Origin: Trametes villosa
Taxonomy: Eukaryota; Basidiomycota; Agaricomycetes; Polyporales; Polyporaceae
Direction: 5' to 3'
Length of the DNA stretch: 64,000 bases
Assembly (NCBI GenBank): GCA_002964805.2
Contig: PUDQ02000078.1
Span: 1-64,000 of the forward strand
Position numbers and translations under genes: made by a program
In this document: positions 11,374 through 24,800 of the stretch, one piece after another
Layout: every line of letters begins with the position of its first letter
Numbering within the stretch: position 1 is the stretch's first letter
The notes under the pieces: model-generated
Database searches by the model: none
What the model saw: only the letters and a program-made list of their open reading frames with translations
Told to the model about the DNA's origin: nothing

Positions 11374-12576
11374 CTAGTACGGCCCGCATTCCCGGAACAA
11401 TCGAGAGCGGTGAGTAGGATCTAGCATGAAGACCACACTGCTGGATACGCCGTAGGCAAATGCTCGCGCGTCGGCTCGGGGGCTGAACTGCAAGAGTCGA
11501 ACCTCATCTTCCTCTTCGAATGTCTGCATGTGCGCACCATCGGAGGCCCTCCACAACCGGACGGTTGCATCCGCAGACGCAGACACGATGGCCTCGCCGT
11601 CTGGCGAGTATTCTGCGCAGTACACAGCGCCGGAATGGCCGGAGAGGGTGTGCAGGGGTGCTCCGGTGTACGCATCCCAGATTGTCATGGTGTGGTCATC
11701 CGACGCGGTGAGCACTCGTGTATCGTCCGGCGAGAACACGGCACTCCGCACAGGGTCGTAGTCGGTTCCGAGGATGCCGAGCATCTCCCAAGTGGAGACA
11801 GCCCAGACACGCGCTGTTCCGTCGTCGGAGTAGGTGACCAGGCGTTCTCCTTTCGTGTCGAATCTCGCGCCCCAGACCGTCTTCGATGGGTCGTGCCGGT
11901 CGTTGTACGTCCATAGTGACCGGAGATTGAGGGGCTCTCCGGTATCAATCTGCTCATCCGAGAGGCGCCTTTCCGGATCATACGCCGCCAGGTCCACGTT
12001 CCAGGCAAACCAGCCACCCGCTGCACCACCAGACACTAGGAGGTGGCTGTCAGGAGAGAAGAGCACGAAGCGGATGTCGGAGAGGTGGTTTTGAAACTTT
12101 CGAAGCAAGCGATAGCCTGCAGGAGTATCCCAGAGACACACCTGTCCATCTGCGCAGCCCGCTGCGATCCATCTGCCGTCGGGCGACCACTCCAGGGCGC
12201 AAATGGGTCCGCGGACGTCGTCCAAGTAGGCATCCAGCTTTTTCAGGAGCTTGCCTGTTCTGGTCGACCACACGTAGATCCAGCGGTCTAGGGCGGACAC
12301 GAGGCGCGTGCCGGTGGGCGAGAACGCGAGGCATTTGCCCTTGGGCGGAACGGCGCATTCGCGGACGTTGGTGTCTTCTGCGCAAAGTTTTTGTATAATA
12401 CTCCCGTCTGAGGCTCTTCTGATGGTAACAGTGTGGTCCATGACGCTGCTGGCAAACAGGGAACCGTCTTGGCTGTATGTGATCGCCGTCACGGCGTCCT
12501 GGGAGATGTTGTCAGCGGCAAGGGATTCGATAGTCTTGATGGACGAGCCGGATTTATTCGCCCAGCGGTAGACCAT
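11374..12576 (-). CDS. WD40-repeat protein (paralogue family, minus strand)
   Basis: A single exon of 400 residues if the ATG at 12576 (MVYRWANKSG) is used. The frame is open about 60 bases further upstream but has no earlier ATG. At least seven WD units are readable: VTAITYSQDGSLFASS, LAFSPTGTRLVSA...IYVWS, ICALEWSPDGRWIAAG...VCLWD, FVLFSPDSHLLVSG, GARFDTKGERLVTY...ARVWA, SAVFSPDDTRVLTAS...MTIWD and YCAEYSPDGEAIVSAS...VRLWR. This is a full-size beta-propeller, likely a protein-interaction platform in cytoplasm or nucleus. No fused NACHT, kinase or F-box domain is present. It lies tail-to-head with the WD40 gene ending at 9413 and has a TATA-like box 95 bases upstream. Function cannot be assigned further. 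Confidence 0.88.
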   Translation of the reverse strand: MVYRWANKSGSSIKTIESLAADNISQDAVTAITYSQDGSLFASSVMDHTVTIRRASDGSIIQKLCAEDTNVRECAVPPKGKCLAFSPTGTRLVSALDRWIYVWSTRTGKLLKKLDAYLDDVRGPICALEWSPDGRWIAAGCADGQVCLWDTPAGYRLLRKFQNHLSDIRFVLFSPDSHLLVSGGAAGGWFAWNVDLAAYDPERRLSDEQIDTGEPLNLRSLWTYNDRHDPSKTVWGARFDTKGERLVTYSDDGTARVWAVSTWEMLGILGTDYDPVRSAVFSPDDTRVLTASDDHTMTIWDAYTGAPLHTLSGHSGAVYCAEYSPDGEAIVSASADATVRLWRASDGAHMQTFEEEDEVRLLQFSPRADARAFAYGVSSSVVFMLDPTHRSRLFRECGPY

Positions 12577-12669
12577 GCTGCGGCCAGGTAGAGTGGGTGT
12601 CAACGGGTGATTTGATGTGCGGTGTCCGAGCGACAACGAGTTCTCGACCTTCTCGATCTCGAGTACGGC

Positions 12670-12676
12670 TTATATA
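12670..12676 (-). promoter_or_regulatory. TATA box of the WD40 gene starting at 12576
   Basis: The minus strand reads TATATAA about 95 bases before the ATG. Confidence 0.6.
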
Positions 12677-13624
12677 CCTCAGCTGGTAAGAAAATCAGCA
12701 TATTAGTCGCTACAGTACAATATCGCTCCACTACACGCAATAGATAATAGACCAACCTCTGTTGCACGTCTCATTTAAGGCGTGGCAAGTTGCGTGTACT
12801 TCTTCGTGTTGTCGCTGGAGCCCACGACCGTCACCATGCGTCGCCAGCCCCGATGTCTTTTATGACATCGAGCCACTGTCGCAATATTAGAGTCAGGCGG
12901 TTTTCCGACGGCACTTGATCTTAGCATATGCCGCATCCCATATTAGCCGGTCGGTCAATTGGGTGCGCGGCGATATGTCATGGAGGTAGTGGTGGTAAGG
13001 CAAGAGGCTGAGGCAAGCTGTGGAGGTGGGCAACGCCAGGCCAAAAAGCTGAAGCGCGCATGCCAGCGTCTATTTGCACTTACTCACCGCGCGATCGCCG
13101 TGCACTGTTATCAGCTCGAAGATAAGACTCAAGGTCACAGCTGAGATTATCGGCAGACTCGGCAGAGCTCGCGAAGCGCTGAGGCGAACGCGGTGGTGGC
13201 TGAGGGAGTGGTACTCGTACATCGACGCTAATGCATGCTCAGCCGACGCGTTTTGTGCCCAAACCGATCTTGTTCAACGTGTCTTTCTATAGATACATCG
13301 ATTTCTTTGGAGTAGAATTTTAATATCTGTTCATCTATCCTGTGGCTGAGACTGAAGAACGGGCAGGAGAGCGAAACCGAGGAAAGTGTTCCAAAGAATG
13401 TTTCCATTGAGAAGAGCACTACATTTTTGCCTGCGGCCCGAAGACGTTTGGCTGCGTGGAAGAGGCGGTATTGACAATTCGCGGTGGACCGTAGAAAGTG
13501 GGATGAGGTCCTTACATAAGCAGCGCGAGACGGTAGGCGCGCACGCAGCCACAGACTCAGATGTCCGAGAAACTGGCCCGGAAACTACTATTGCATCCTA
13601 GCTAGACGTGCACACGCTACCGCT
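12677..13624. other. Intergenic region upstream of the interrupted coiled-coil gene
   Basis: It separates a divergent pair: the WD40 gene read leftward from 12576 and the coiled-coil gene read rightward from 13625. The first part is comparatively AT-rich. No coding pattern, TIR or long repeat was recognised. Confidence 0.4.
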
Positions 13625-16600
13625 ATGCCACTAAAAAAACGTCGGTCTGCTGCACAGCAAGAACATACACAAGACTGTCTCTGGAAGATCCAGGCACGGA
13701 GGAACGGCGACGAGGAAAATATTCCCCCACCTATGGCAGGCCCTCCATCAGCGGCACAAACCCTGGAAGAACTCGAACGAAAGTTAGCAGCAGAGATGAA
13801 GCGTGGAGAGACTCACCGCCGGGATCTCCACAATACCCGCCGGCGTGAACAACGCCTGCGGAATGCCAAGGAGGCTCTCCAGCAGCACCTGAAGGCGGCC
13901 CAGGTGGACGGAGAGCTTCGAGCGCGAGCCGCGGAGCGCCGGGTACAAGAGGCCGAAATCGCACTCAAGACCTTGAAGGAGGAGGTACGACGTCAAGACA
14001 GGGAGGCGAGGGATCAGAGAGCACGCGAGGAGAGGCAGCAGCAAGAGGGCGAGGAGAGGCGGCAGCAAGAGGGCGAGCACAAGATCGCCATCCTGACACA
14101 GGCGGTTGAAGCCGCACGTCAGCATGCCGAGGTCCGTGTGGGGATTGCGGACGCACGTACGGTGATGGCGGAAGAACACGCGCGTCTGGCGCGTTCGCGG
14201 ATGCAGGAGGCGGAGGCGAGGGCGGACGTCGCACTGAACATCGCCGAAGAAGCTCGGCAGAACGGCGAGGCCGCCAGGGTGGAGGCGCACGCGTGGGCAA
14301 TGGAGCATGCGGCTCGGGCGGAGAGCGACGCGCAGGCGGCAGAGGCCAACGTACTATGGCTGGTGCAGTGGACTATGGAGAACTCGGAAACCCACGCACG
14401 GAGCCAGGTCTCAGAAGCAGATAAACGCGCGCTGGAAGCTGAGGTTAACGCCAAAATCATCGTCGAGCAGGAGCGAGCACACTCACAGGAGTCCATCCGC
14501 AACGCTGAGAGGCACGCGCTTGAAGCCACCGCAGAGGTCGAGTCTCGTCTCTTGGCCGCCATGGAGGAGGCCGAGCAGTACCTGAACTATGCACAGCAAG
14601 TGATGAAGACCCACGGCGAGACGGTGGAGGAGCTCACCGGAACGTTCAGAGCCGAGCTCGAGGATGCAGTCGGCACGTCTGTGCGCCTTCGCGAACAGGC
14701 CGACACGCTGCGGAAGCGGAACAAGGCCCTTCAAGCCCAGGTCCACCGCGCGCAGCTTCGAAGCACGCAGGCGACGGAGATGCTAGCCTCGCAGGTGGAT
14801 CCTGTCCGCGATCAGCCGCCATCACTCGTGCTCAAAGAGAAGGGGATCATACCTGACTCTACGCGGGCACTCATCCGCGACATGATCGCTCTTGGGCTCA
14901 AGGTCGACCAAGTCAGGGGTGCCATCGATACGGTTGCGCACGCTGTTGGGGCGACGGTTGAAGGGGATGTTAGTAATCGATCTGTCCGGCGTATCAGCCT
15001 CGAAGGCCTGGTCGCATCGCGGGTACAGATTGTCTGGGAGAGCCAACAAGCCGAAGGTTAGTACGGGATTGTGCAGCCTCCGCTTGAGCCGGGAACTCAC
15101 CTTGGAAGCACGTACCAGGCGTGACACTCAGCTGCGATGGGACAACAATCCGGAATGTAAACTACGACTCACGCTACATGCACGCGAACAACGGCACCTC
15201 TCACAAACGCCGGTTCCTGGGCATCTCGTCAGCTCCGAACCACACCAGTGACACGCAGCTCCATGGCTGGCAAACCGTTACGGACACACTGTTCGAGACG
15301 TACAACGCCAGCCCGCGTGGGCAGGAGACCCCTCTCGATTCCCGGTCGTTCCTGCAGAAGGTCCATGGGATGCTAACTGACCACGCCGAGGACCAGAAGC
15401 GGCTGAAGAAGCTGTTCGAGGAGTGGCGGCGCTGCGCTGATCGTGAGTTGCGAGGCGAACGGGTAGTGTACACCAAGGGTACCCAAAACCCGCGAGGGTG
15501 TGTGCGGGTATTGAGCAAGGGTGTGGGTATGGGTATAGGTACAGCCACCCGAGCGCCAGACTCATACCCGCCGGGGGGTCACAGCCACCCGTACTCATCC
15601 TTGCGATGCTCGTGGGCGCTTAAGGGCCGCCCGCGCGCCGACCGCCACCAGTCGCTCAGAAAGGGCATTAGTCCACCGTAGATACTGTATTTAGGTATAA
15701 TCTATACAGTACATGCTACTCCGAGTGATGGCGACACGGAACTCCGCCGAGTTGCTCTGCCTAAGTATCAACCAACCCGGGTCCTTGCCAACCTACCCTC
15801 AGCTCACCCACCCGCAACCCATGGCAAAAAAAACCAACCACCGTAAGCGACAGTCCTCGCCTAGCGCCGACACCCGCAAGTCCGCGGGCAAGAAGCCTCG
15901 CGTGGCCGCCCAGAGCTCGGCTTCGTCGACAGCGTCTAACCGGGCTCCTGTCAAGAAGGCAGCCGCCGCGAAGAAGACGACGCGCACCTCGACACTCGAC
16001 GAGGACGGCTTTGAGGAGGTAGCCACCTCGGGTGACGAGCCGACTGCCGCCGGTGACACCGAGCCTGCCGAGGAAAGCTCCGATGAGGAGGACGCTGATG
16101 CCGAGCTCGGTGAGTCCTCGTAACCATTCTCCTAGTTAACAAGTCTAATGTTAGCATAGAGCGGATGAAAGGCAAATGGGACTCACCCGTATACTCGTTG
16201 TACGAGGACGCGGTCATCATGTACCGTGATAACCGGCGCGGCCATTCGTTTGCGTGCCGTGCGCGCGGCTGCAAGGTCAAGGTCGTCCGCTTCCTCGACA
16301 CGAAGGACCACTCGTCTTCGAGTAACCTGTGGCGCCATGCACGCCTGTGCTGGGGCAAGGAGACCATCGACGCCATCTGCGCCGCGCGCGACCTTGAAGA
16401 GGCGCGTACGGGGGTCGTCGCGCCGCTGCTGCGTGATGGCTCGATAACTCAGGCATTCGCGCGGAAGAAGCCAGGCGTGACGTACAGTCATCGCCCTCAT
16501 ACAAAGATCGAAGTACGTACCGAGGTTGTGCGCTGGGTGGCGGAGGATTTGCGTCCGTATCGGATCGTGAAGGATCGCGCGCTCTTGAGCCTCCTCAAGA

Positions 16601-18803
16601 CAGGCCGGCCGGGGTACTATGTACCGTCGCCATCGACCGTCGCGCGCGACGTCAAGGTCGTCTTCGCGGCGACCCGCAACCGCGTTGCGATCAAGCTGCA
16701 GGTCAGTTGTTAAGTTAATATCGCATTTTGAGCCGCTAACGAGTCACGTACCGCTAGGACATTGACGCGCGCCTGAGCTTTGCGTTCGACACCTGGACGT
16801 CGCCGAACCACCGCTCGTTTCTTGCGGTGAACGCATACTGGGAGGAGGAGGGCGTGGAGGAGATGATTATCCTTGATGTCATCGAGGTGCCGTTCGCGCA
16901 CACCGGGCGTAACCTCGCGGAGGTCTTCTACAAGGTTCTGGACGAGTTTGGGATTGTGGAGAAGGTGTGTATTAGCATCCTTTTGTCCGGACAGAGATAC
17001 TAACTCACCTGGGGCAGGCACTTGGGCTGACCGCCGATAACGGCTCGAACAACGACACCATGGTGAGCCGACTGGAGGTGCTCGCGCCGGAGTCCCTGCA
17101 CGAGATGAACCGGGTCCGGTGCTTCGCGCACATCCTGAACCTGGTGGCGAAGAGCCTCCTCAAGCAGTTCGATGCGCGCGTCGACCAGGAGAAGGAGGAC
17201 GAAGATGCCGAAGACCGCCAGTTGCGCGAGCTGGTGTCCGGGGCTGAGAGCGACGAGGTTCTGACGCATGTGGAGGCTGAGAAGGTGCCCGATGCCGAGG
17301 ATGGTGGAGAGGGGGGTCCCAAGGACGACGATCCAGACGATGAGGTCGACCCGATGGCCGAGCTCGACGACGAGGAGCGCGCGAGGTTTGAGCGCGAGGT
17401 TCGACCGATGAAGATTGTGTTGTTCAAGGTGAGTGCTGCCCACATTAGAGTTAAGGTTTGCGGCTGAACCTTAACGTCTCCCCTCCCACTGCGCGCGCGG
17501 TAGCTTCGCAAGGTCGCCTTCAAAGTCATTCATTCCTCGACTAAGCTCCTCCCCGCGTGGAACAACATCCTCAAGGAGCTCGGCCTGGCGGAGAAGAACA
17601 TCAAGCGCGACGTCAGAACACGATGGAATTCGTCGTTCGACATGCTTGACGAGAGCATCGAATACCGCCGCGCGATTGACCGTCTCTGCAACGACAAGGC
17701 GAACGACATGCGCGCGTACGAGCTGTCAGAAGACGAATGGAAGATTGCCAAGGAGTTGCGCGACATTCTCAAGGTGCGCGCGCAACACTTAGGCTGTAAC
17801 TGCTGCACTGTGCTGACGTCCGCGCGCATCATACAGGTATTCAAGGACACCACCAACTTCTTCTCCCGTGGCACGCCAAATCTCGCGACTGTCATTCCCG
17901 CCATGGACCACCTCGACGCGCACCTCACCACGATCAGCCGGGACGAGGAGAAGTACGCGTTCTGCACGCGCGTCTCCTGCGGCCTCGCCCAGAAGGTCCT
18001 CAACAAGTACTACTCTCTCACGGACGCCTCGAACGTCTATCGCATCGCGATGGGTATGTGCAGTCATCAGAAGGTGCTCATTTGTCTTGCTAACGAGATC
18101 TCTATGCAGTGCTGCACCCGCGCCACAAACTCGCGTACTTCAAGCGGATGAACTGGGAGGACGGGTGGATCTCCACCGCGAGCGAGATCGTTCGCGACGA
18201 ATACAACCTCAACTACAAGAGCCGCGATGGCGCCGGCCGCGCTGAGGTGAACGAGACCGCCGCGCGCGCGTCCAACAAGGGCAAGGGGCGCGATGACGGC
18301 GCACCCGCGCACGTCAACATCTTCGACGCTCTCGAGTCCCTCGACGCGCTCGCGAACGAGAGCGCGGAAGATGAGCTCACGCGTTACCTCAGCACCCCGC
18401 CGGAACTTATTGGCAACGGCAACGCTCTCCAGTGGTGGTACGACCGGCGCGCGTCCTTCCCGACCCTCTCGCGTATGGCTCTGGACTACCTCTCTATTCC
18501 AGGTGAGTCCTTGTCCCCCTACATGTGTTCTTGTGCTCCATCTGACGTCGCGTTCCGCGCGTTCCTAGCTACATCAGCAAAACATAAATTCTCTGGAGGG
18601 CTCTAAAACCTCTATCTCAGATGTTTCAGAGGGTGCACAGACCTTTTAGGGGTCAGACCCGGCAGAGGTCGAGTTTAGAGCTCAACAGATGTTCACAGAA
18701 GTACTCAGGGTTATTAGATCTTCATGTACTGTTACACTCTGATTTACAGGATTAAACAAATTTATTGTAGAAGCAGTAGGGAAGGAACGCAGTATGTTAG
18801 TGA

Positions 18804-21800
18804 CTATAAGCACTGGTATGTAAAGGCATCTATCTACATAGGAGCATTAGTACTGTACCGAGAACGCAAGGCGGATGAGAAGAATTCAGTCTAAACGATG
18901 AAGAGCGGATCAGAGGACTATTCAATCAACGCTAAGCGGCCGCACTTACCCATGTTAAGTTCATCATCACCGAGGGGCGAGCTGCAGCGCTGAAAGACGT
19001 CCGGCACTTTGTCTACCTGGCGGTTGACCTGACGTGCTTTCGGCGCATTGGCGAACTTGCCGGATTGACGGATAATGGTATCGAAATGATGCGGGTTGTC
19101 GATAAAGTAAGTCACCGATTTGGTATACCAACTCTGCGTGTCCGACTCGACATTTTCCGCAGAAAATGCCTTGCTGGCGACGAATACCCCAGACTGGAAC
19201 ATCGGAAAGATATGTTGTACCTAGGTGCGGATTAGCAGCATACGTAGTCAGCAGCGCGAGTAGGGGACGTACTGCCACTGCCGCGAGCGCGAGCGCACCA
19301 CCGGGGTAGCCATAGTCACGCGTCGACCCTTTGATAGCCGTGAGATGAACCGCGAACGTCTTGAGGGCGTACTTGCTCTGGAATTTCCCCTTGGCGAGCG
19401 CGGACTGGTCGCCGAGGATAGGAATAAGGATAGATACCGGTTGTAGCGACATGTGCTCTATGCATGCGCGCGCGGGTTTGGGCAAACGAAAGCGTGATCG
19501 CATTCGTGTCGCCACCGCTCTCTCGCAAGACGCCGGGGAGCCGCGCTGTAGGCGCGGCTCGAACCCGGGGCCGAGCTCAAGCCAAGGATGGTGCGAAGGG
19601 AAGAGCCGGAGGCTCGAAAGGCTGAGCGGGAGGATCGGCCCAGTGGAGGCGTGTGGAAAGGTGGAGAATACGGTCCCGCGGAACGTCGATGTAGAGCTTG
19701 TGTGCGTCGCTGCGCCAGCGGCCGAGCTGCTGGATCTCGTGGTCAGCGTACCCAACAGCGGCAGCGGAGGAAGCGGCGCCTCGGCGGAAGCTGTGGCCGG
19801 CGTACTTAGAGGCGTCTAGGCCGAGGTCCGCAAGACGAGCTTTGAGGTGAGCGATGAACGGGGTGCGGAGGAGGGGAGAAGAGGTGTCGTCAAGAGCGCA
19901 GAAGAGGGGGGAGGAGTACGGGCGGGGGTAGAGCTCAAAGAGGCGACGAAGAGCCGTTACGGGACAAGTCAGCGCATCAGGGGCCGCCGCAACGAGGATA
20001 GAGACTCCTTTCCGAAACGGGTCGGTCTTTGAGGCTGGTAACGAGAGGACGAGGTGGGTAGCGGCCGAGAGGCTGGGTAGAAACTGAATGCTGCCCCGGG
20101 ACAGGTGGGAGACGGTGTTGAAGGTGGTCGCGCGATCGGCCGTGAACTCGCCGCATCGCAGGAAGCCGGCAAATGCCAGCGTGATGGCCGCGCGAAACAC
20201 TACCTTCGGGAGTTCGTCCCCGTCGAGGGCGGCGCAGAGACGTCGCAGGATGTCAATGGTGATGGGGAGTTTTGGGTTGCGATCGCGCTCGCCGTGATAG
20301 CGCTTGATTCCCCGGATGAGGCGCTGTACGACGAGAGATTCACACGCCGTCCAAGGCAGGTCAGCGTCGACGTGGAGGGAACGAACTCCGGTGAGGTAGG
20401 ATTTAATTGTCTTGGGCTGGAGGCCGCGCGTGCCGAGAGATGCGATCCATTCCATGACAGCGCATTGGGACGCAGGCAGGAAGGTGCCGTCGGGGTTGAG
20501 GAGGGCAGGGTGGAGCTGGACGAAGTCGACGAAGGATTTCTGCCCGGTGGAGTAAGTCTTCCGGGTGCTGCTGGCCAGGCCATGCCAGAGGTAGAAGGCG
20601 ACTTGTCGAGAGTATTGAGCATGCGTCTCATACCAGCGAGCTGGGGGAGCGGTGAGGAGGGCTTCGGCACGAGGTACGGGGCCAACTGGAACAGCCGGGC
20701 GTACTGGAAGCGAGAGGCAGCGTCAGCGAGCGCGTTCTCTTTGGACGGGAGCCAGACAGAAGAGAACGAGAACTGGAGGCAGGCGGCCATCATGAGGAGG
20801 GTGCGTAGGACGGACATGGTGGTGCGAGAGCGATTGCGATCGGTCTCGATCGCGTCAACGATAACCTGGTTGTCAATATGGAAAACCACGTGGTGGCCCG
20901 CCCACTGGTCGCCCCAGCGCATGGTGGCCTGCAGTGCAGCGTAGATCTCCTTGAACTGGATGTCGCGTGACCGGAAGCGTCGAGGAACGCGCGATGCGAA
21001 CCATGCAGAGCCAAAGACACCCCCAATGCCTTTGGACTCTGAGCCGCTAGCGTCGGTGTATACGTGGATGGTGGGACGGGAGGGCGTGATGAGGTGCACG
21101 CCATTCCAGGTGGAGTGGAAGATGCTCCACCAGTTGAGATCGCTGCGGGCGTAGGCCGGGATGTGGCGGGTCGCGAAATCGGAGCGGAACGTCGACGAGA
21201 ATTCGATGAGGCGGCGAATAAACGCGCGTGCGTGAGGGATAACCTGTGCCGCAAACTGCAGGAAACCGATAAGGCTCTGCAATTCGCGCAAGCGGCATGT
21301 GCGTTTAACGCTCCATTCAGCAAGGAGATCACCCAACCACGCGAGCTTATCGGCAGGCATGCGTGCTTCCATCGCAACAGTGTCGAGTTCGAGCCCGAGA
21401 AACTCGAGCTTGGTGCATGGGAAGATCGTCTTGGAATCCTGAAACTCGAGACCGAGTTGGGACCCCAGCGCCATGATCCATTCAACAGCGGCGTGAGCAA
21501 GCGGCGCCGGTGTGGCGGGCGCGAAGAGCGGGAGGAAGTCATCGAGGTAATGGCGCAGAGAAGCAGGGATGTGGCGGGCTATGATCCAGTGGAGAGCCTC
21601 GGCGAAGAGATTGAAGATGTATGGCGCCGGTTTTGCCCCGAAGACTAGGACAACGTGGTAGTAGAACTCGCCCAGCCAGTGACAGCCCAGCAGCGGCCAG
21701 TCCTGGCGCCGGACCGGGATCTGACGGAATGCGTCCTTGAGGTCGAGTTTGGCGAGCAGCGTGCCCGGACCGAGACGGCGAATCTCAGCGACAGCGGAGT

Positions 21801-24800
21801 CGAAAGATTCGTAGGTGATGTGACTTTCGGAGTGAGGGATGCCGTCGTTGACTGAGTCTCCGTGTGGCCAGGATAGATGGTGAATGACGCGTAGTTTGGC
21901 GGGGTTGCGCGGGCGCGAGACAACTCCAAGTGGGGAGCTGCGGAAGGACTCCAGCGGGGGAGTAGGGAACGGACCGTGTATCCGTTGTCGGGGCAGGAGT
22001 GCGGCAATGTCGGCGGAGACAGTCGCCGGGTGGTTGAGAGCGGTTATGAGGTTACGGCAGTCCTGAGACTTCGAAGAGCCCGTGAATCCGAGTGCAGCAC
22101 CATAATCGATAATATGAAGTAACGAGGATACAAAATTACGATCAGGGTAATCTGCCAGATGGGCTTCCCAGGCGTCACGCTGGAGGGATGAGCATGCGGG
22201 ATGCCGGTCATCGAGCCGGAGGAGGTGCGAGTTGCATCGCGGATCCGTGTTGGGACGCGCGGGTGGCGGCGGGCCAGGAGGGAACAGGTGGGAGTGCAGG
22301 AGAGGCCGAAGCGAGGGAGGCCGAGTGACAGGAGACAGAACCGGAGGGGCCACATCCGAGAGGCTCGGACGAGCAGCAGGCAAGGGAGCAGCGCGGCTGC
22401 TCGTCCGGCCAACGCCTCAAGTTGCCGCATTAGGGGCCTTCGTGCAGGAGGCCTGGCCGTGATCGGTGGAGTTGCATCCTGAGCACCGGTGTACCCGCTT
22501 GTAGCGGCAGGGCGTTGTGCAAACTCCTCTGTTGAAGAGACGACAGATCTCGGTCGTAGAAGAAGCGCTGCCTGCGGGGGATGCCTTGGGTGTGTGCCCG
22601 CGTGCCGCCGCGGCGCGGGGGCGTTCTTTCCCGATAAGGTGCTTCGCCTGAAGGCCCGAGTCGATGATGTCCCATCCGGAGTAGTCGCCGTCGGCCATGT
22701 AGGATCGCCGGCGGTAGTGGAAGTCCATATGGTAAGCCAGAACAGCCGACCATTGATAGTCCTCATTGAACTGCTCGAGCTGGGCGATGTAGGCATAGGA
22801 GCCGGCGGCGATTTGGCACACAGCCGCGATGCTCCCGCTTGACGCGGCGAACATCGTGAGGACGTGAAAGTAGGTTGTGAGGGGCGCGAACAGCGAGTGG
22901 AAGGAGGGATAGTCTTTGGCAGAGGGCTCTCGAGTCTCGGAGGGTGAAACCTCCGACTCCGGCGTCGAACTCAAGAACGGAGCGGGCGTTTCGGTCGCGG
23001 TACTTGGAGTCAAGCTTGCTCAGGTCCGATGGCTTGAACTCATGACGCGCAATCTCCAGGAGGACGCCTGCCTCGATGTGGGGAAACAATTTGATGAGGG
23101 ACGTACCGGCGGGGGATGGGATATTGGCCGGTGGCACAAATTGCGGGAAAGACGAAGAAGTGATAGGAGCCGAGGGGATGCCGCCCGTCGCCATCGGCGG
23201 GGTTGCCTGAGATCCGAACCCGCCACTCAGGAGGAACGCTACCTGAGCGGGCGTGAACATGAGACCCTGCGCAGTGGCCTGTGCGGGTGGCGTCCCGCCT
23301 CCTTGCGGGGCAGGCTCTTGCGCGCCGCCGGACGCGGAGCCATTAACCGGAGTATGCGTAACAGGCTCGCTGGCAGCAGCGGAGGGGTTGTTGAGGTCGT
23401 CGGGACCGGCCATTTCTTCGAGAGGAGTAGCTGAGTGTCGAGAAACGAAGCGGCCGTTGTCGCCGCGTTCGGGCTGGAAGCGTCGACGCGGAGGCGTGGT
23501 GTCTGCGGAAGAAAGAAGTACTCGAAGTCGACGGGACTTTCGAGCACGCGGGTGAGAGAGGGGATGACTATAGAGAGTAGCTAATGTACCTTTCGAGCAC
23601 GCGGGTGAGAGAGGGGATGAAGGAGGAAGAGAGAGAGTACGTGAATCTATATACAAGTCCTAATGCAAAGCGTAAGACACGCGCGCCCAAGCTCGGCGCA
23701 AGCTTGGGCGACGCGACGACCAAAGCGCGAGGCTGGCATTGCTGGCGGAGAGCGAGCCTCGCGGTCAGCCTTTTGAGGCTCGCGGCCCAAGCTGAGCGCG
23801 CTTGGGCGGAGGCGCGAAACCCGGGCGCTACGCATAGACCAACAACCACAAGTGGTCCTATCCACCGTACCTGCTTGTTGGGCCGTCCCCACAGTGCCTC
23901 GCCGCCTTCGTCGATAGCAGCGGCGACCCACGGCCTGATGTCGCTGCGCTTGCCTTGTGGTCCAAACTTGGCCTTGATCCCGTCCTTGATGGCGGTGACA
24001 GCGGCTTGTGCAAAGCTCGAGCGCCAGTCGTACGCAGCCTGCTGCACCTGTCGCAGAACAGTCACGATCATACAAACGAGTGCAATGTGTACGTCGTACT
24101 GACCACCTTGTAGATGACGTCCGACTTCTCGAGCTTGTACTGCATGTGCGGCACGGCCTCGTTGATTAGCGCTTGGCACAGATCGAGGAGCTCGTCGCGG
24201 CCACTTTCGTACAGGTTCCATGGATTCTCCTTTGTACCGTAGTAGTCGACGACGGTGGGGATGATCTGCGAATCGAGGAACGGCTTGATGAACGGGGGGA
24301 TGTTGCGCGTGGAGCGCGACTCCTCCTCCGGTATGGCGCTTGCTGACCTGCGCGGGCGCTTGCGGGCGGGGGTCGGTGCGCCTTCGCCATCGGGGTCTTC
24401 ATCGTCGTCTTCAGCAACAGGCTCTATCACGAGCAGTGGCTGAAAGACGGAGAGTGTTAGTCCGGAGTGACACGATAAGCGAAGCACTGACCTTCTGATG
24501 TCGGGCGGCAACAGTGAGGGCGTAGTCGCGCGAGGTGGCGACGTCCTCGTCAGTTATCCCACGCGTGCGGACGGCACCCGCTTCTTCGCACTCTTCAGTC
24601 GGCGTGCTCGAAAGAGCTGAGCGGGATGTCGAGATTGGGGAACCATTGACAAGTGGGGGAGGCGTGTTGGAAAGCGAGAGGAGCTTGGTTTTCCACCCCG
24701 AGGCTCCGGATGGAGTGAACGACACCGCGGAGCTCGTGGAGGGGGGACTGCGACTCGATGTTGGTGTAGAGGACGATACCTTCGGCTGGCGCTGTTGGGA

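Larger units (their letters stand above)
19457..23838 (-). mobile_element. DIRS-like tyrosine-recombinase retrotransposon
   Basis: The 4.4-kb element reads leftward: Gag-like frame, reverse transcriptase/RNase H, then tyrosine recombinase. It has no LTRs and no DDE integrase. The ends are short imperfect inverted repeats: TCTATGCATGCGCGCGCGGG at 19457, and the complement of 23838 backward reading TCTATGCGTAGCGCCCGGG. This inverted-end arrangement fits DIRS rather than Ngaro or LTR elements. Several copies of an AAGCTTGGG/CCCAAGCT motif lie near 23690-23810. The borders are good to a few bases; they leave an 84-base host intron, which supports them. Confidence 0.8.

Noticed and set aside
9413..12576. 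A NACHT/NLR-type WD40 receptor as in fungal heterokaryon incompatibility
   Set aside because: No P-loop NTPase domain and no highly identical repeat array is present; the proteins are short, diverged propellers.
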